Shown piece by piece: positions 6,159 to 7,589 of a stretch of DNA of 7,589 nt. The notes beneath the pieces are model-generated. The model was given only the letters and a program-made list of their open reading frames with translations, was not told the origin of the DNA and did no database searches. Within the stretch, counting starts at the first letter, position 1; each line of letters begins with the position of its first letter. The translations under genes were made by a program, and so were the position numbers. The stretch spans positions 2,230 through 9,818 of the forward strand of contig DJWC01000166.1 in the NCBI GenBank assembly GCA_002441445.1, given 5' to 3'. The stretch is from Pusillimonas sp. UBA6240. Its GTDB lineage: Bacteria; Pseudomonadota; Gammaproteobacteria; Burkholderiales; Burkholderiaceae_B.

Positions 6159-6848
6159 TCAGAACGGGGAAATATTCAGGAAGAAGCGCTGCAGCCAGCC
6201 CATGGTCTGGACTTCGTCCATCGTGCCCTTGCTGCGGAATTCGATACGCGCATCGGCGACTTGCGTGGACGACACCGTGTTCGAGCCGGTGATGGATCGA
6301 GGATCCACTACGCCGGAAAAACGTATGTGCTCGCTGCCGCGATTGATGGCGATCTGCTTGTCGCCCGCGATCTGCAAATTACCGTTGGGCAGCACACCGA
6401 TGACCGTGGTGGTCAGCGTGCCTGAAAATGTATTGTCGGCGCGAGTGGAGCCTTTGCCTTGGGACGCGTTGGTGCCCTTGATGTCGAAGTTCTGCCTGGC
6501 GCCGAGGTCCCCGGGCAGAATCGCCGGCGCCAGCCCCACATCGAAGCCGGCGCTGCCGCTGCGATCCGTCGTGGTCTGCACATTCTTGGCGGCGTTGGTC
6601 TTTTCCTGGATGATGACCGTCACGATGTCGCCCACATTGCGGGGGCGTCGGTCTTCAAACAAAGGATAGTTGCCGTAGGCCGTAGGCTGATAGATGGACC
6701 CATTGGCCAGCGCCGCGGCAGGCGGCGGCGGTGGCGGCGGCGCCGTCAAAGGCCCCGTGACCACGGGCTCGGGCGGCACCAATGCGCAGCCGGACAGCAC
6801 GGCGGCGGCAAGGCACAGCAGGAATAAGCGGATTCGTCTATACATCAT
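6159..6848 (-). CDS. flgH: Flagellar L-ring lipoprotein FlgH
   Basis: FlgH is an outer-membrane lipoprotein that forms the L-ring, the outer bushing of the flagellar rod. From the ATG at 6848 it has 229 residues, near the usual 230. The start MMYRRIRLFLL is a short basic and hydrophobic signal, ending in the lipobox LSGC with Cys21 as the lipidated residue. Seven consecutive prolines (37-43) follow in the linker. The conserved body includes LFEDRRPRNVGDIVTVIIQE (from residue 63) and a C-terminal half with GVVDPRSI and the terminal LNISPF. The frame extends upstream to a TTG at 6863, but that lies in a hairpin loop and has no ribosome-binding site. ATG at 6848 or the adjacent 6845 gives a better signal peptide, though neither has a clear Shine-Dalgarno either. 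The gene lies between flgG (31-base gap) and flgI. Confidence 0.95.
   Translation of the reverse strand: MMYRRIRLFLLCLAAAVLSGCALVPPEPVVTGPLTAPPPPPPPAAALANGSIYQPTAYGNYPLFEDRRPRNVGDIVTVIIQEKTNAAKNVQTTTDRSGSAGFDVGLAPAILPGDLGARQNFDIKGTNASQGKGSTRADNTFSGTLTTTVIGVLPNGNLQIAGDKQIAINRGSEHIRFSGVVDPRSITGSNTVSSTQVADARIEFRSKGTMDEVQTMGWLQRFFLNISPF
6720..6740 (-). repeat. Seven-proline codon tract in flgH
   Basis: Seven consecutive proline codons (mostly CCG, one CCA, one CCT) encode the flexible linker after the lipidated cysteine of FlgH. The tract is a GCC-type trinucleotide repeat on the DNA level. Known biology says runs of proline stall ribosomes and need EF-P for efficient translation. Confidence 0.85.
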
Positions 6849-6853
6849 ATATA

Positions 6854-6869
6854 CGGCGCCCAAACGCCG
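6854..6869 (-). promoter_or_regulatory. Hairpin in the flgG-flgH gap
   Basis: On the minus strand CGGCG, a TTTGGG loop and CGCCG form a 5-base-pair GC-rich stem, ending 5 bases before the flgH ATG at 6848. No T-run follows, so it does not look like a terminator. It occupies the place where a ribosome-binding site would be expected. A functional role is only a possibility. Confidence 0.4.
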
Positions 6870-6879
6870 GACTGTCGGT

Positions 6880-7589
6880 TTATAGCTGCGTCAGCCTGGC
6901 CAGCATCTGGTCGGATGTCTGTATGGCCTTGCTGTTCATTTCATAGGCGCGCTGGGTGGTGATCATGTTCACCAGTTCCTCGGCCACATTCACGTTGGAG
7001 GTTTCCGTGTACTGCTGCAGCACCAGCCCCGCGCCGTCCAGCCCGGGCTGGGCGAAGTTGGCGGGGCCCGACGCATCGGTCTCCACATACAGGTTCTCGC
7101 CGGCGCTTTGCAGGCCGGTGGGGTTGATGAAAGTGCTTAGCTGCAGCTGGCCGATCTGCACATTGGTGCCGGTGGCGCCGGGCTGAGTCACCGATACCGT
7201 GCCGTCGCGAGCAATGGTGATGGTCAGGGCGTTGTCCGGGATATTGATGGGCGGCTGGATGGGATAGCCGCCGGCCGTGACCAGCTGCCCGTTCTGGTCC
7301 ACTTGCAGGCTGCCGTCGCGCGTGTAGGCGAAAGAGCCGTCGGGCATTTCCACCTGCAGGAAGCCCCTGCCCTGTATGGCGATATCCATGCTGTTGCCGG
7401 TGTCTTTCAGGTTGCCTTGGGAATGGATGCGCTCGCTGGCCACGGTGCGCACGCCCGTGCCCACCTGCAGGCCCGAAGGCAACTGGTTGGCGGCGCCGAC
7501 CTGCGCGCCCGGCTGGCGTATGGTCTGGTACATCAAATCCTCGAACACGGCGCGGCTGCGCTTGAAGCCCGTGGTGTTGACGTTGGCCA
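6880..7589 (-). CDS. flgG: Flagellar distal rod protein FlgG (5' end outside window)
   Basis: FlgG forms the distal rod that passes through the P- and L-rings and joins the hook. The reading frame is open to the window edge, so the first 26 or so residues are missing and 235 are present, consistent with the usual 260-262. The visible start ANVNTTGFKRSRAVFEDL continues the axial-protein N-terminal signature. Next comes MYQTIRQPGAQ, characteristic of FlgG, then GLQVGTGVRTVASERIHSQG and GNSMDIAIQGRGF. The C-terminal axial helix contains NVNVAEELVNMITTQRAYEM. A GTG at 7548 lies inside the conserved region and is not a start. The gene ends in TAA, 31 bases before the flgH ATG. Its own promoter and start are not in view. 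Confidence 0.97.
   Translation of the reverse strand, partial: ANVNTTGFKRSRAVFEDLMYQTIRQPGAQVGAANQLPSGLQVGTGVRTVASERIHSQGNLKDTGNSMDIAIQGRGFLQVEMPDGSFAYTRDGSLQVDQNGQLVTAGGYPIQPPINIPDNALTITIARDGTVSVTQPGATGTNVQIGQLQLSTFINPTGLQSAGENLYVETDASGPANFAQPGLDGAGLVLQQYTETSNVNVAEELVNMITTQRAYEMNSKAIQTSDQMLARLTQL

Noticed and set aside
4769..6292. Long plus-strand frame of 507 codons opposite flgJ, flgI and flgH
   Set aside because: It is antisense to three conserved genes, crosses their boundaries, has low-complexity composition and matches no known family by eye.
6849..6863. TTG at 6863 as the flgH start
   Set aside because: It adds only five residues before the signal peptide, lies in a hairpin loop, and has no ribosome-binding site. 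The ATG at 6848 or 6845 gives a standard lipoprotein signal.

Overview
The window holds the distal part of a flagellar basal-body/hook operon, read entirely on the minus strand. Gene order in the direction of transcription (right to left) is flgG (5' end cut by the window edge), flgH, flgI, flgJ, flgK, flgL, and then the start of a methyl-accepting chemotaxis protein (MCP) gene that runs off the left edge. This is the classical flgG-H-I-J-K-L order of beta- and gammaproteobacteria. High G+C content, a FlgJ that joins a rod-cap domain to a peptidoglycan hydrolase domain, and an MCP directly behind flgL suggest a Burkholderiales betaproteobacterium, perhaps of the Bordetella/Achromobacter group (Alcaligenaceae). 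The family-level placement is inference.

Right part (4004-7589): flgG (distal rod), flgH (outer-membrane L-ring lipoprotein), flgI (periplasmic P-ring) and flgJ (rod cap and muramidase) are packed with gaps of 31, 1 and 18 bases. They complete the rod and carry it through the peptidoglycan and outer membrane. No clear Shine-Dalgarno sequence precedes flgH or flgI. A small hairpin sits just before flgH.

Middle (3838-4003): a 166-base gap between flgJ and flgK is the only sizeable non-coding stretch. It holds a good match to a flagellar sigma-28 (FliA) promoter directed at flgK and, overlapping its -35 box, a tandem array of a 14-base GC-rich unit. No rho-independent terminator is visible, so flgK and flgL may be read both from upstream and from this local late promoter.

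Left part (1-3837): flgK and flgL encode the two hook-filament junction proteins. FlgL is unusually large (515 residues) because its surface-exposed middle carries two related beta-rich repeats, similar to a single domain in FlgK. The MCP after flgL has two membrane helices, a very short periplasmic loop and a HAMP domain before the sequence ends.

There is no intergenic stretch over 300 bases, no RNA gene, mobile element or CRISPR array, and no sign of gene decay. This is essentially a conventional flagellar locus. The points worth a second look are the flgK promoter with its repeat array, the FlgL domain duplication, and translation initiation at flgH and flgI.
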